Part shown: positions 16,630 to 25,230 of the stretch, piece by piece | How positions within the stretch are numbered: the first letter of the stretch is position 1 | Layout of the letters: each line of letters opens with the position of its first letter | Assembly (NCBI GenBank): GCA_009773355.1 | Contig: WRPG01000015.1 | Span: forward strand, 1 to 64,000 | Direction of reading: 5' to 3' | Length of the DNA stretch: 64,000 nt | DNA from: Limisphaerales bacterium | GTDB lineage: Bacteria; Verrucomicrobiota; Verrucomicrobiia; Limisphaerales; SXTU01 | The notes under the pieces: generated by a model | What the model was told of the DNA's origin: nothing | The model's database searches: none | Seen by the model: only the letters and a program-made list of their open reading frames with translations | Position numbers and translations under genes: made by a program

Positions 16630-17196
16630 ATGAACCCAAAAGACCAAACTCGGCTGAGCAAGTTTCTCAGCCTCGTGCTCCGCCATCAACCGGAACAGGT
16701 GGGCATCACGCTCGACCGCGCCGGTTGGGTGGAAATCGAAGCGCTGCTGGCGGCGCTGAACCAGCATGGTTGCCAGTTGGACCGGGAAGGCCTGGACGCA
16801 CTGGTCCGCGCCAGCGACAAGCAGCGGTTTGCCCTCAGCGTCGACGGGCTGCGGATTCGCGCCAGCCAGGGCCACTCGGTGTCCGTGGATCTGCAATACG
16901 AACCACAGCCGCCGCCGGAGCTGCTCTACCATGGCACGCCCGCCCGGTTTGTGGACGCCATCCGGAGACAGGGCCTGCTCAAGCTACAGCGTCACCATGT
17001 CCACTTGTCGGCAGAGGAGGCCACCGCAGTGCGGGTTGGCCAGCGTCGTGGCACGGCCGTGGTCCTGACGATTCGCACGGGTGAGATGCGCCGCTCCGGG
17101 CACACTTTCTACCGCTCGGCCAATGGCGTGTGGCTCGTGGACCATGTGCCGCCCCAATTCATTGAGTTTCCTTACCCAACAACAAAAGATGAGTGA
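16630..17196 (+). CDS. kptA: RNA 2'-phosphotransferase KptA/Tpt1
   Basis: The protein has 188 residues, the normal KptA length. LSKFLSLVLRHQP at 9-21 opens the N-terminal winged domain with the conserved Arg18-His19. LRIRASQGHS at 74-83 and LYHGT at 99-103 belong to the NAD-binding ART-like domain, with HVHLS at 123-127 and the basic RVGQRRGT following. The enzyme transfers an internal RNA 2'-phosphate to NAD+, releasing nicotinamide and ADP-ribose cyclic phosphate. ATG at 16630 has AAGGAA just upstream and is preferred over the GTG at 16618. The 3' end overlaps the next start. KptA homologues also make ADP-ribose 5' caps on nucleic acid, so capping is an alternative role. Confidence 0.92.
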   Translation: MNPKDQTRLSKFLSLVLRHQPEQVGITLDRAGWVEIEALLAALNQHGCQLDREGLDALVRASDKQRFALSVDGLRIRASQGHSVSVDLQYEPQPPPELLYHGTPARFVDAIRRQGLLKLQRHHVHLSAEEATAVRVGQRRGTAVVLTIRTGEMRRSGHTFYRSANGVWLVDHVPPQFIEFPYPTTKDE

Positions 17197-18160
17197 CACG
17201 ATCTCCATCCGTGATCGGATGCTCGGCGGCCTGTGGGGTGCGCTGGTCGGCGACGCCTTGGGCGTGCCGGTCGAGTTTCTCTGCCGCAGCGATGTGCGGC
17301 TAAACCCGGTCACGGACATGCGCGGTCATGGCACGCACCGGCAGCCGCCCGGCACATGGTCAGACGACGGGGCGCTCACGCTCTGCACGGTGGACAGTCT
17401 CATCCGGCACGAGTTCGACACGAAGGACATGGGGCGGCGGTTTCTTTCGTGGTATCGCGAGGAACTCTGGACGCCGCACGGCAAGCTGTTCGATGTGGGG
17501 GTGACGACGGCGGATGCCCTCCAACGCATCGCCTGCGGGATTTCGGTCGAACTCGCCGGCGGCGATGGGCAGTTCACCAATGGCAACGGTTCGCTGATGC
17601 GAATCTTGCCGATCGCCCTGCGTTTTCATCGGGAGCCGGCCAAGACGATTGTGGACCGGATCCACCGGGTGTCCGCCATCACGCACCGCCATCCACGCTC
17701 GCAAATGGCGTGTGGTTTGTTTGCCTTGGTAGTGAGACATCTTCTGGAAGGCGCCCAGCCGGATGCGGCAGTTGCGCACGGGCTGGACGCATTCCGTGTC
17801 CAATATGAGAGCCATCCATGGTGGGGAGCGGAATGGGATTACTTCCAACTGCTGCTAGCCGGAAATCTCGCTGACCTGCCGGAGCAGGAAATCAAGTCGG
17901 GTGGCTACGTCATCGAAACACTGGCCGCCAGCCTCTGGTGCCTCCTGACCACGCGAAGCTTCCCGGAGTGCGTGCTCAAAGCCGTAAATCTCGGCGGCGA
18001 CACGGATACCACCGGATGCGTTGCGGGTGGACTGGCCGGGGTGTGCTATGGCGTGCCGGCCGTGCCGAAAGAGTGGCAGCGGGCGCTGGCTCGTGCCGAG
18101 GATCTAAACGGGTTGTTCAACCACTTCGTCGAGCGAGCGGTTCCACCAGCGTCAACATGA
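17189..18160 (+). CDS. ADP-ribosylglycohydrolase (ARH/DraG family), second copy
   Basis: The protein has 323 residues of the standard single-domain type. LWGALVGDALGVPVEF at 15-30 is the family N-terminus, GTWSDDGA at 55-62 gives the first metal-binding Asp pair, TNGNGSLMRILPIAL and AITHRHPRSQ follow, and NLGGDTDTTGCVAGGLAG gives the second metal site. Such enzymes remove ADP-ribose from arginine, serine or nucleic acid ends with two Mg ions. ATG at 17189 lies inside the end of kptA, and the stop overlaps the third glycohydrolase as ATGA. The substrate cannot be told from sequence. Confidence 0.92.
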   Translation: MSDTISIRDRMLGGLWGALVGDALGVPVEFLCRSDVRLNPVTDMRGHGTHRQPPGTWSDDGALTLCTVDSLIRHEFDTKDMGRRFLSWYREELWTPHGKLFDVGVTTADALQRIACGISVELAGGDGQFTNGNGSLMRILPIALRFHREPAKTIVDRIHRVSAITHRHPRSQMACGLFALVVRHLLEGAQPDAAVAHGLDAFRVQYESHPWWGAEWDYFQLLLAGNLADLPEQEIKSGGYVIETLAASLWCLLTTRSFPECVLKAVNLGGDTDTTGCVAGGLAGVCYGVPAVPKEWQRALARAEDLNGLFNHFVERAVPPAST

Positions 18161-19221
18161 AGGTCGCGACTCCTTTCGTGCAACGGCGCGAGCAGCTCGC
18201 CGGCTTGATGCTCGGCACGGCCGTGGGTGATGCATTGGGGTTGCCGGCAGAAGGTCTCTCACCCGGGCGCATCGCCCGGCGCTGGCCGGGAAAGTGGCAG
18301 CACCGGTTCATCGCCGGTCGCGGCATGTGGAGTGACGATACGGAACACATGCTGTGCGTTGCGGCGGCGCTGCTGACCGCCGGCGATTCGCCCGGGCAGT
18401 TTCAACGTGAACTGGCGCGCCGCCTGCGCTGGTGGTTTGCGGGGCTGCCCGCCGGCGTCGGGCTGGCAACGGCGCGGGCGTGCCTCAAGCTGTGGCTGGG
18501 CGTTTCGCCAACTCGGAGCGGCGTGTTCTCAGCGGGCAACGGCCCCGCCATGCGCTCCGCGCTCATCGGGGCCTGTTTCGCGGAGGACGACAAACGCCGT
18601 CGAGATTTCACCGCAGCCTCCACGCAGCTCACCCATACGGACCCGCGAGCTTTTACTGCGGCGCTGGCCGTGGCCGAGGCGGCGGCCTGGGTGGCACGGG
18701 GCGAACCGTCGAGGCGGGAGTTTCTCCAGTTGCTGCCATCGCTGGGTGAGGACGCGGAATGGCAATCGCTGTGTGATGCCATGCGGGTCAGCTTGGAACA
18801 GGGGGATTCCGTCGCCGTCTTCGCCCGCAGATTGGGTGCGGAGCGCGGGGTCAGCGGCTACGCATATCACACGGTGCCGGTGGCGTTGTTCGCGTGGCTG
18901 CGGCACCCGCAGGACTTCGCGACCGCGCTGACTGGCGCGCTGGATTGCGGCGGTGACACTGACACAGTCGGAGCGATTGTCGGCGCGCTGGCGGGCGTCG
19001 AAGTGGGCACGGCAGGGATTCCGACGGATTGGGTCACGGGCATAATTGAATGGCCGCGGGACACTGACTTTATCCGGCGGCTCGCGGACGAACTGGCGGG
19101 CAATACTGGGCGCGTTCCGCCGGGTGCCGGATGGCGGGGCCTGGCAACGCTGCCGCGAAACCTGCTCTTTCTGGCCATTGTCCTGACGCACGGCGCGCGC
19201 CGGCTCTTGCCACCCTATTGA
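18157..19221 (+). CDS. ADP-ribosylglycohydrolase (ARH/DraG family), third copy
   Basis: The protein has 354 residues. LMLGTAVGDALGLPAEG, GMWSDDTEHML, SAGNGPAMRSALIGACF, THTDPRAFTAAL and DCGGDTDTVGAIVGALAG are the ordered ARH motifs with both metal-binding Asp clusters intact. Sequence divergence from the other two copies suggests different substrates rather than recent duplication. ATG at 18157 overlaps the preceding stop. The C-terminal 70 residues end in a hydrophobic, basic stretch (LLFLAIVLTHGARRLL) that could be a membrane-associating tail. It is followed after 24 nt by the MoxR ATPase gene, so the ADP-ribose block and the MoxR block may share a transcript. Confidence 0.9.
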   Translation: MKVATPFVQRREQLAGLMLGTAVGDALGLPAEGLSPGRIARRWPGKWQHRFIAGRGMWSDDTEHMLCVAAALLTAGDSPGQFQRELARRLRWWFAGLPAGVGLATARACLKLWLGVSPTRSGVFSAGNGPAMRSALIGACFAEDDKRRRDFTAASTQLTHTDPRAFTAALAVAEAAAWVARGEPSRREFLQLLPSLGEDAEWQSLCDAMRVSLEQGDSVAVFARRLGAERGVSGYAYHTVPVALFAWLRHPQDFATALTGALDCGGDTDTVGAIVGALAGVEVGTAGIPTDWVTGIIEWPRDTDFIRRLADELAGNTGRVPPGAGWRGLATLPRNLLFLAIVLTHGARRLLPPY

Positions 19222-19245
19222 AGAACCCCTTACATCCTCCTCACC

Positions 19246-20829
19246 ATGGGCCTGCTTGATGTCTTCCAGCGCGTTTCCCAAGCGCCAACCAATCCGCATC
19301 CCGCTGCCGCAACGCGCACCTTCGACGTTGCGGACTTGTATCAGGGCCCGGTCGCCGACCGTTCCGAGGTTCCAGCGGACGGCGGCCTGCCGCTCGATGA
19401 GAAGCTGCGCCAGGCATATTTCTGGATCGTCAACACGGCGATCATCAGCCCGCACTACGACATCGAATACAACGAAGGGGCGCCCCAGCAATTTGTCCTG
19501 GGCGACAGCAAGTGCCGGCTGACGCTGCCTTCCGCGCAGAGCTACTCCAGCTTCGTCCTGCTGCCGCTGCTAACCTTCGCCACCCGGCGCAAGTGCCTGT
19601 TCGTGGGCGGTCCCGGCCGGGGCAAGACCGCCAGCGCCATTCTCATGGGTATCCTCGCCGGGTATCCGGTGCGGGAGGTGCGGCGGGCCATGCAGCACGG
19701 CCATCCGCAGATGACCATCGCGGACCTGCTCGGCAACCCGTTGCCCGCCGACCTCGTGCAGGCGCAGAGCATGGACGACATCCGCATCGCCTGGCGCAAA
19801 TGGCTGGGGATGCGCGTGAAGATCGTGGACGAATACAACCGCATCCCCACGCGCACCCAGAGCGCGCTGCTCACGGTGATGGGCGACAACTATGCGGAGC
19901 TGCTCAACCACATCTATGAGTGCCCCGAGTCCGCGTGGTTCCTCACCGCGAACGACGACCAGGGCGGCGGCACCTACCAGGTGATCGAGGCGCTGCGCGA
20001 CCGCATTGATGTCATCGTCCAGGCGCTGCCCTTCAACACCCGTTTCCTGGCCGATCTGCTGACGCGATTGGAGGAGAACGTCCGCCCGGAGGAGATGGTC
20101 CCACGACAGATCATTTTCACCGAGGCCGAGGTGGACCGGCTACAGGAGGAGATCCGCGCGGTCGCGCTGCCGGTGGAACTGCGCCGGCGGCTGGAGTTCT
20201 TCACCAGTCAGTTCGAGTTCTGCGAGGCGGCGGGCGAGCAGTTCGAATACCGGACGAAGGACACCGCGCGCCTCGCCGGGGTGGAGTGGCATACGCTCAC
20301 CGCGCAGGACACGGGACGCGACCGGCTCAAGGACCTCGGCTGCCAGACCCGCAACGGCCTCTCGGTGCGGATGCTCATGACGCTGCTGACCTACGCCAAG
20401 GCGGTCGCCTATTTCCGTGGGAATCGTGTGGTGGAACTCGAAGACCTGCGCCAGAGCCTCCCCTTCGTGCTGCATGACAAGCTCGTGCCCGATCCCGATG
20501 CGCCGTTCTTCGACGCGCCGGGCAACGCGGCGCTCCGCACCGACCGCATCAGCTGGCTCCGCAAGCTGTTTGATGCCGCCTGTGCCGAGTTTGACCGGCT
20601 CAACCTGGACCGGGAGGACCCGGTGGGAACGCTGATGCAGGAGTTCGGGCGCGGACTGGACGGCGTGACCGAGGGCGAAGCCCGCAGCCGGCTGGTAAAG
20701 GTCGAGCGGGCCATCGCCGAACTGGCCAAGGGACGCAAGCTCTACGGCCATCTCTACGATGACCTGCTCCAGCTCAAATACCTCCACCAGCGCTATACGA
20801 ACTACCTGCGCTGGCTGAAAACGCAATGA
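19246..20829 (+). CDS. MoxR-family AAA+ ATPase of a vWA ternary-type system
   Basis: The protein has 527 residues. Walker A GGPGRGKTAS is at 121-130, Walker B VKIVDEYNRIP near 192-202, sensor FLTANDDQGGGTY near 228-240, followed by an arginine-containing FNTRFLADLL and a helical C-terminal lid. MoxR ATPases act as chaperone-like partners of vWA proteins, and the vWA partner is two genes downstream. The 120-residue N-terminal extension is longer than in typical MoxR proteins. The stop overlaps the next gene by 4 nt. It opens a six-gene set with rSAM and adenylating enzymes. Confidence 0.9.
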   Translation: MGLLDVFQRVSQAPTNPHPAAATRTFDVADLYQGPVADRSEVPADGGLPLDEKLRQAYFWIVNTAIISPHYDIEYNEGAPQQFVLGDSKCRLTLPSAQSYSSFVLLPLLTFATRRKCLFVGGPGRGKTASAILMGILAGYPVREVRRAMQHGHPQMTIADLLGNPLPADLVQAQSMDDIRIAWRKWLGMRVKIVDEYNRIPTRTQSALLTVMGDNYAELLNHIYECPESAWFLTANDDQGGGTYQVIEALRDRIDVIVQALPFNTRFLADLLTRLEENVRPEEMVPRQIIFTEAEVDRLQEEIRAVALPVELRRRLEFFTSQFEFCEAAGEQFEYRTKDTARLAGVEWHTLTAQDTGRDRLKDLGCQTRNGLSVRMLMTLLTYAKAVAYFRGNRVVELEDLRQSLPFVLHDKLVPDPDAPFFDAPGNAALRTDRISWLRKLFDAACAEFDRLNLDREDPVGTLMQEFGRGLDGVTEGEARSRLVKVERAIAELAKGRKLYGHLYDDLLQLKYLHQRYTNYLRWLKTQ

Positions 20830-21836
20830 AGCTCAATGAACCGCTGGCCGCCGTGCTGCGCAACGGACGGGCCGATCTCAACGCCCGCTTTGCGGCGGCC
20901 AGGCGGGCTCGGCCGGCGCTTGATGCCGAGGCGTTCGGCGCATTCCTGGGCGCGGCGGTGGATCCGGTCGCCTGCGCGGTGGATCGCGCTCGGCCCGAGT
21001 GCGTCGGAGCCGTGGTGGACGTCGCCTACGACATCGCGCTCGACCTGGTGGGCCAGCAACTCACCGCCGCAGGCGCCCGCAGTCTGATGGTGAACCGGCT
21101 CTGGGAGCAGACGCTTCCCGCTGCGGCCAATCTAGTGGCGCAAAGCCCGGCGCAACTGTTGACCGCGCTCAACAACGCCGTGCTCCAACTGGCCGCCACC
21201 CCCGGCGCACGACCCGGCCAATGGCTCGACCTCATGCAGAAGGGAGCAACTTGTTGCGACACGCCCGAGGTGCTGCTCCGTTTCGGTCAGCTCGCGGCCT
21301 GGCGATCCGGCCTCGCGCATTACCGCACCAGCGCGCTGTCGGTGTCCCGCGATTTGCCGCCGGCAACTGCGCTGGCCGCACTCGGTGTGCCGCCTTCGTT
21401 GAACTGGCCAGCGGTTCGCGAACGGCTGGGTGGCGATCCTTGGTTCGACCCCTCCGCGAAGTCGCCGGCACGCGGCCTCCGGGTGGCGGGGCGGGCCGGG
21501 ACATTTCGCGGCTTCGGTGGTTTGTTCCCGGAGCCGCCCGTGGTGGCACTGGCGCAAGGGCGATTGCTGGTTCAGAGCGGATCGGATTGCTGGCACCTCA
21601 CGGCGGACTGCTTCGGCGCGACGTTCCATCGGGCGGCCAGCGCCGACTTTGAGCGAGGCAGGCAGGAACCGCAGTTGCCCGCTGTCCTGCGAATGAAAGG
21701 CTCAACGGTCCAGCGGGAACGAGAGTCGTTGGATCTTCATGAGCTTGGCCGGTTCACCAGCGCGGCCTGTGATGGCCGGACGCTGGCGCTTACTTCCGCC
21801 ACGACGCACGTCGTGGTGCTCGTCGCCCTGGTTTGA
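20826..21836 (+). CDS. Unrecognised ternary-system protein
   Basis: The protein has 336 residues and I do not recognise the family. The N-terminal two thirds are alpha-helical and Ala/Leu-rich (DIALDLVGQQLTAAGARSLM, LLTALNNAVLQLA). The C-terminal third turns to beta-strand and Gly-rich sequence (VAGRAGTFRGFGGLF, GRLLVQSGSDCWHLTADCFG). In MoxR-vWA systems a bpX-type protein commonly sits between the ATPase and the vWA gene, so it may be the adaptor of this set; that rests on position only. It overlaps the MoxR gene by ATGA and is followed 7 nt later by the zincin-vWA gene. Confidence 0.7.
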   Translation: MKLNEPLAAVLRNGRADLNARFAAARRARPALDAEAFGAFLGAAVDPVACAVDRARPECVGAVVDVAYDIALDLVGQQLTAAGARSLMVNRLWEQTLPAAANLVAQSPAQLLTALNNAVLQLAATPGARPGQWLDLMQKGATCCDTPEVLLRFGQLAAWRSGLAHYRTSALSVSRDLPPATALAALGVPPSLNWPAVRERLGGDPWFDPSAKSPARGLRVAGRAGTFRGFGGLFPEPPVVALAQGRLLVQSGSDCWHLTADCFGATFHRAASADFERGRQEPQLPAVLRMKGSTVQRERESLDLHELGRFTSAACDGRTLALTSATTHVVVLVALV

Positions 21837-21843
21837 GTCCCCG

Positions 21844-23673
21844 ATGCCCCGCAAAGCCAAGGCTTCCATGACCGCTCCCGCTTCGCTCCAGGCGCAGTGG
21901 GAGGCCGCGTGGCCGCAGGCGCTGGCGGTGTGGAGCAAGTTCACCCGCCTGCGTCCGCCGCGCCTGTGCCTGACCGGGGCGGAGGCCCAGGCCGAAGGCT
22001 TGTCGGGCAGCTTCGCGATGATCCGGCTGGTGGATCAGGCTGTCGTGGTCAGCCTGCCGCAGGTGATGGATTGCGGTGTCGAGCCCTTCGCTGTGGAAGT
22101 GCTCGCCCACGAGATCGGCCACCATGTCCTCGCGCCGGCCAACCTGACCGACCACGCCCGGATGCTGGCCCGGATGCGCCGCTCCCTGCCCACCGTCGAG
22201 CATCACGCGCCGATGGTTGCCAACCTTTACACGGACCTGCTCATCAACGACCGCCTCCAACGCGGAGCCAGCCTGCGGATCGCAGACGTTTACCGCGCGC
22301 TGGCCAAAGACGGAAGCGGCGGGGCGGTGTGGACGCTCTACCTCCGCATCTACGAACTACTTTGGAGCCTCGAACGTGGCTCGCTCGGCGGCGGGCGCAC
22401 CGATGACCGGCTGGAGGGCGATGCCTGGCTCGGCACCCGGCTGGTGCGCAGCTATGCACGGGACTGGCTCGACGGCTCGGGGCGCTTTGCCGCACTGCTG
22501 CTGCCGCATCTGCTGAAGGACGAGAAATCGAGCATGCTGGTCGAACGCTGGCTCGACACGCAAAACGCCGGGGCCGGGGGCGAACCCTCGGGGTTGGTCG
22601 AGGAGGAGGCTGGCGAGCGGGACGGCGCCATTCACCCGGCGGCCGACCCGGAACTTTCTGAATGTGACTCGGCGACTGACGGCGACGACACAAAGGCTCC
22701 GGTCGAGGCGAAGGGACAATCCGACGCGCACGGTCAGGCGCGTGAGCCATTCCAATACGGTGAACTGCTGCGCGCGGCGGGCATCCAGTTGACCGACCAC
22801 GAAGCCGCCGTGCGCTACTACCGCGAGCGCGCCCGGCCCCACCTGATTCGCTTTCCCTCGCGCCGAGTGCCAGAAAGCGCCGACCCGCTGCCGGAGGGGC
22901 TGGAACCGTGGGACATCGGCCAGCCGCTCGACACCGCCGACTGGCTGCAGAGCGTCCTCCAAAGCCCGCGCGTCATCCCCGGCATGACCACCGTGCAGCG
23001 CGTGTGGGGCACCACCGAGGGCCGCGAGCCGAAGCGTGAACCGCTGGACCTCGACCTCTACGTGGACAGCTCCGGCTCCATGCCGAATCCGCAGCAGCTC
23101 ACTTCGTTCCTCACGCTGGCGGGGGCGATCATCGGCCTCTCGGCGCTGCGCGCCGGCGCGCGGGTCCAGGTGACCCTGTGGAGCGGCAAGCATCAATTCA
23201 TCGGCACGGATGGCTTCGTGCGGGACGAAACCGAGGTGCTGCGGGTGCTGACTGGTTTCTTCGGCGGTGCGACCGCGTTTCCCATCCATGTGCTGCGGGA
23301 CACTTACGCGCGCCGCCGACCAGGTGCCCGTCCAGCGCACATCATGGTCATCTCGGATGACGGCGTCTCGACGCTGTTCGACCTAGATGAGCGCGGGCAG
23401 AGCGGCTGGACCGTGGCAGCGACAGCATTGGAGCGGGCCGGCGGCGGCGGAACCTTGGTGTTGAATCTGCCGCCCATGTGGGACCAGCCGGGCCGGAACA
23501 CCAGTTATTTGGCCCAAAGTCTGGACTGCATCTGTCGCGCGCGTGACGAGCAAGGGTGGCACGTTCATCGCGTGGCCGACTGGGCAGACTTGGTGGCGTT
23601 CGCGCGGGAATTCAGCCGGCGCAACTACGCGCCCGGCGAGGAGGCCGCACCGGCCGCCGGGAGGAGCGTTTGA
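21844..23673 (+). CDS. Zincin-like metallopeptidase fused to a vWA domain
   Basis: The protein has 609 residues. VLAHEIGHHVLAP around 86-98 carries HEIGHH, the zinc-binding HExxH of a metallopeptidase, in a helical domain reaching about residue 240. A low-complexity acidic linker follows (about 240-300). From about 400 is a vWA domain with MIDAS motif LYVDSSGSM, a GGATAF Thr motif and MVISDDG. The fusion predicts a metal-dependent interaction module that docks to the MoxR ATPase and carries a protease or binding head. ATG at 21844 is chosen because the longer frame overlaps the upstream gene; 21868 is another possible start. The C-terminus runs to within 1 nt of the radical SAM start. Confidence 0.88.
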   Translation: MPRKAKASMTAPASLQAQWEAAWPQALAVWSKFTRLRPPRLCLTGAEAQAEGLSGSFAMIRLVDQAVVVSLPQVMDCGVEPFAVEVLAHEIGHHVLAPANLTDHARMLARMRRSLPTVEHHAPMVANLYTDLLINDRLQRGASLRIADVYRALAKDGSGGAVWTLYLRIYELLWSLERGSLGGGRTDDRLEGDAWLGTRLVRSYARDWLDGSGRFAALLLPHLLKDEKSSMLVERWLDTQNAGAGGEPSGLVEEEAGERDGAIHPAADPELSECDSATDGDDTKAPVEAKGQSDAHGQAREPFQYGELLRAAGIQLTDHEAAVRYYRERARPHLIRFPSRRVPESADPLPEGLEPWDIGQPLDTADWLQSVLQSPRVIPGMTTVQRVWGTTEGREPKREPLDLDLYVDSSGSMPNPQQLTSFLTLAGAIIGLSALRAGARVQVTLWSGKHQFIGTDGFVRDETEVLRVLTGFFGGATAFPIHVLRDTYARRRPGARPAHIMVISDDGVSTLFDLDERGQSGWTVAATALERAGGGGTLVLNLPPMWDQPGRNTSYLAQSLDCICRARDEQGWHVHRVADWADLVAFAREFSRRNYAPGEEAAPAAGRSV

Positions 23674-23674
23674 C

Positions 23675-24643
23675 ATGATCGTCGTCTGGCGCGTCACCCA
23701 GCAGTGCAACTTGGCCTGCCAGTTCTGCGCGTATGACCGCACGCTGGCCTGGCCGCGCAACGAGGCCGACCCGGCCGTCATCCGACGCTTCGGGACGGTG
23801 CTAGCGGCGTATCAGCAGCAGACCGGCGACCGGGTGCTGGTAAGCTGGCTCGGTGGCGAACCGCTGCGGTGGCCGCCGCTGGCCGAATTGTCAGGCCACT
23901 TCCACCACGACCTCGATCTGCGCGTCAGCACCACCACCAACGGCACGACGCTGTCCTCGCCCGCGGTCCGGCAACACCTGATTGAGACACACGCCGAACT
24001 GACGGTCAGTGTGGACGGATTGAACGAATTCCACGACGACGTGCGTGGCTGGCCCGGCGGCTTCGCGGCGTTGCGGACTTCCGTAACCGCACTGGCTGCG
24101 GAGAAGCGGGCGTTGGGCAAAGGCCCGTTGCTGCGGGCCAATGTGGTGCTCATGCGCGACAACCTCGCCGGGTTTCCCCGGCTCTGCGAGGAACTCGCCG
24201 GCTGGGGCATCGAACAAATCTCCTTCAACCAACTGGGCGGGAACGACCGGCCGGAATTCTTCCCGGCCCAACGGCTCCTGCCGGAGCAGGTCCGCTGGCT
24301 CGCGGCTGAACTGCCCGCCCTGCGCACCCGGCTGTGCACACGGGGAGTGCAACTGCTGGGCGGCCCGGGCTACCTGCGACGTATCGCGGCCACCACGGCG
24401 GACGAGCGGCTACCGGTCACTGATTGTCAACCCGGCGAGCGCTTTTTGTTCATCAACGAGGCGGGGAGCGTTGCGCCGTGCTCGTTCACCGTGCGCGAGT
24501 GCGGGGTGCCGTTGACGGAACTGGTCACCGCCGAGGATGTCCAGCGGCTGCCGCTACGCTTCGCCGCCGCCCGATTGTCCCGAAGCCCTCTGGCTTGCGG
24601 GGATTGCCATAGCACCCAGGTATTTGAGAAGTTCAGCCGCTGA
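23675..24643 (+). CDS. Radical SAM enzyme with C-terminal Cys cluster (SPASM-like)
   Basis: The protein has 322 residues. TQQCNLACQFCAYD carries the radical SAM CxxxCxxC (Cys11, 15, 18) that binds the SAM-reducing 4Fe-4S cluster. WLGGEPLRW is the GGE motif and STTTNGT the following strand. The C-terminal DCQPGERF, PCSFTVRECG and ACGDCHSTQ give extra Cys residues as in SPASM or twitch auxiliary clusters. Such enzymes commonly modify peptides. Here the gene sits between a zincin-vWA protein and an adenylating enzyme, which hints at modification of a protein or small molecule within the system. The stop is 2 nt before the next start. Confidence 0.9.
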   Translation: MIVVWRVTQQCNLACQFCAYDRTLAWPRNEADPAVIRRFGTVLAAYQQQTGDRVLVSWLGGEPLRWPPLAELSGHFHHDLDLRVSTTTNGTTLSSPAVRQHLIETHAELTVSVDGLNEFHDDVRGWPGGFAALRTSVTALAAEKRALGKGPLLRANVVLMRDNLAGFPRLCEELAGWGIEQISFNQLGGNDRPEFFPAQRLLPEQVRWLAAELPALRTRLCTRGVQLLGGPGYLRRIAATTADERLPVTDCQPGERFLFINEAGSVAPCSFTVRECGVPLTELVTAEDVQRLPLRFAAARLSRSPLACGDCHSTQVFEKFSR

Positions 24644-24645
24644 CG

Positions 24646-25230
24646 ATGGAACGCGAAGGACCAACGCTCGAATCGCTCACCCGCCGCCTGGCGGAGACGC
24701 CGGAGGATTTTCTCGCGGAACCACGCATCGGCAACCGGGGCAGCGTGCGCGTGGAGGCCGTGGTAAACGATCTCCTTCAGTTGCTCTCCGCCCCGGCCGA
24801 GGCAAGGGCGCTTACCGGCTTCGCGGGCCAGGACCCTGCCCGGGACCGCAACCGGCTCGCCGTCACGATGCTGTTGTGCTGGCTGCTGGCGGACGAATGG
24901 TTCGCCTCGGCGCATCCCACGGCTGACCAACTGCTGACCCTGCTGGTCGAGATGCCAACCCAACTGGCTCCGCAAGTGGCCGCAAAGAAGTTTGTGGCCG
25001 ACCCGGAACGCCGCGAGGAACTCGCCCGGCTGGTGCTGGCCCGGCTGGGATTCCGACCGGGCGGCGAGACGCTCGCGCAGGCGCAGGACCGGCTCACCAG
25101 CCTGAGCTCCACCGAGCGGACACGGGTGATGCAGGCGGCGCGTGCCGCCGAGCAGCGTGCCCGGCAAATCCGCGAGGCGCTCGCGCGGAAGGCAGCCGAG
25201 GAATCGGCGGACAAGTGGGCACGCGAATGA
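24646..25230 (+). CDS. Unrecognised helical protein of the MoxR-vWA set
   Basis: The protein has 194 residues and an unknown family. The middle segment (RNRLAVTMLLCWLLADEWF, LLTLLVEMPTQLAPQV) is helical and hydrophobic but too interrupted for a clear membrane segment. The last 45 residues are Arg/Ala/Glu-rich and likely coiled coil (RVMQAARAAEQRARQIREAL). It is 2 nt after the radical SAM gene and its stop overlaps the adenylating-enzyme start, so co-translation with both is likely. A bridging or chaperone role is only a guess. Confidence 0.7.
   Translation: MEREGPTLESLTRRLAETPEDFLAEPRIGNRGSVRVEAVVNDLLQLLSAPAEARALTGFAGQDPARDRNRLAVTMLLCWLLADEWFASAHPTADQLLTLLVEMPTQLAPQVAAKKFVADPERREELARLVLARLGFRPGGETLAQAQDRLTSLSSTERTRVMQAARAAEQRARQIREALARKAAEESADKWARE

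Noticed and set aside
18529-19491. 320-codon minus-strand frame over the third ADP-ribosylglycohydrolase and MoxR start
   Set aside because: It spans two plus-strand genes with strong motifs; its own translation has no family features.
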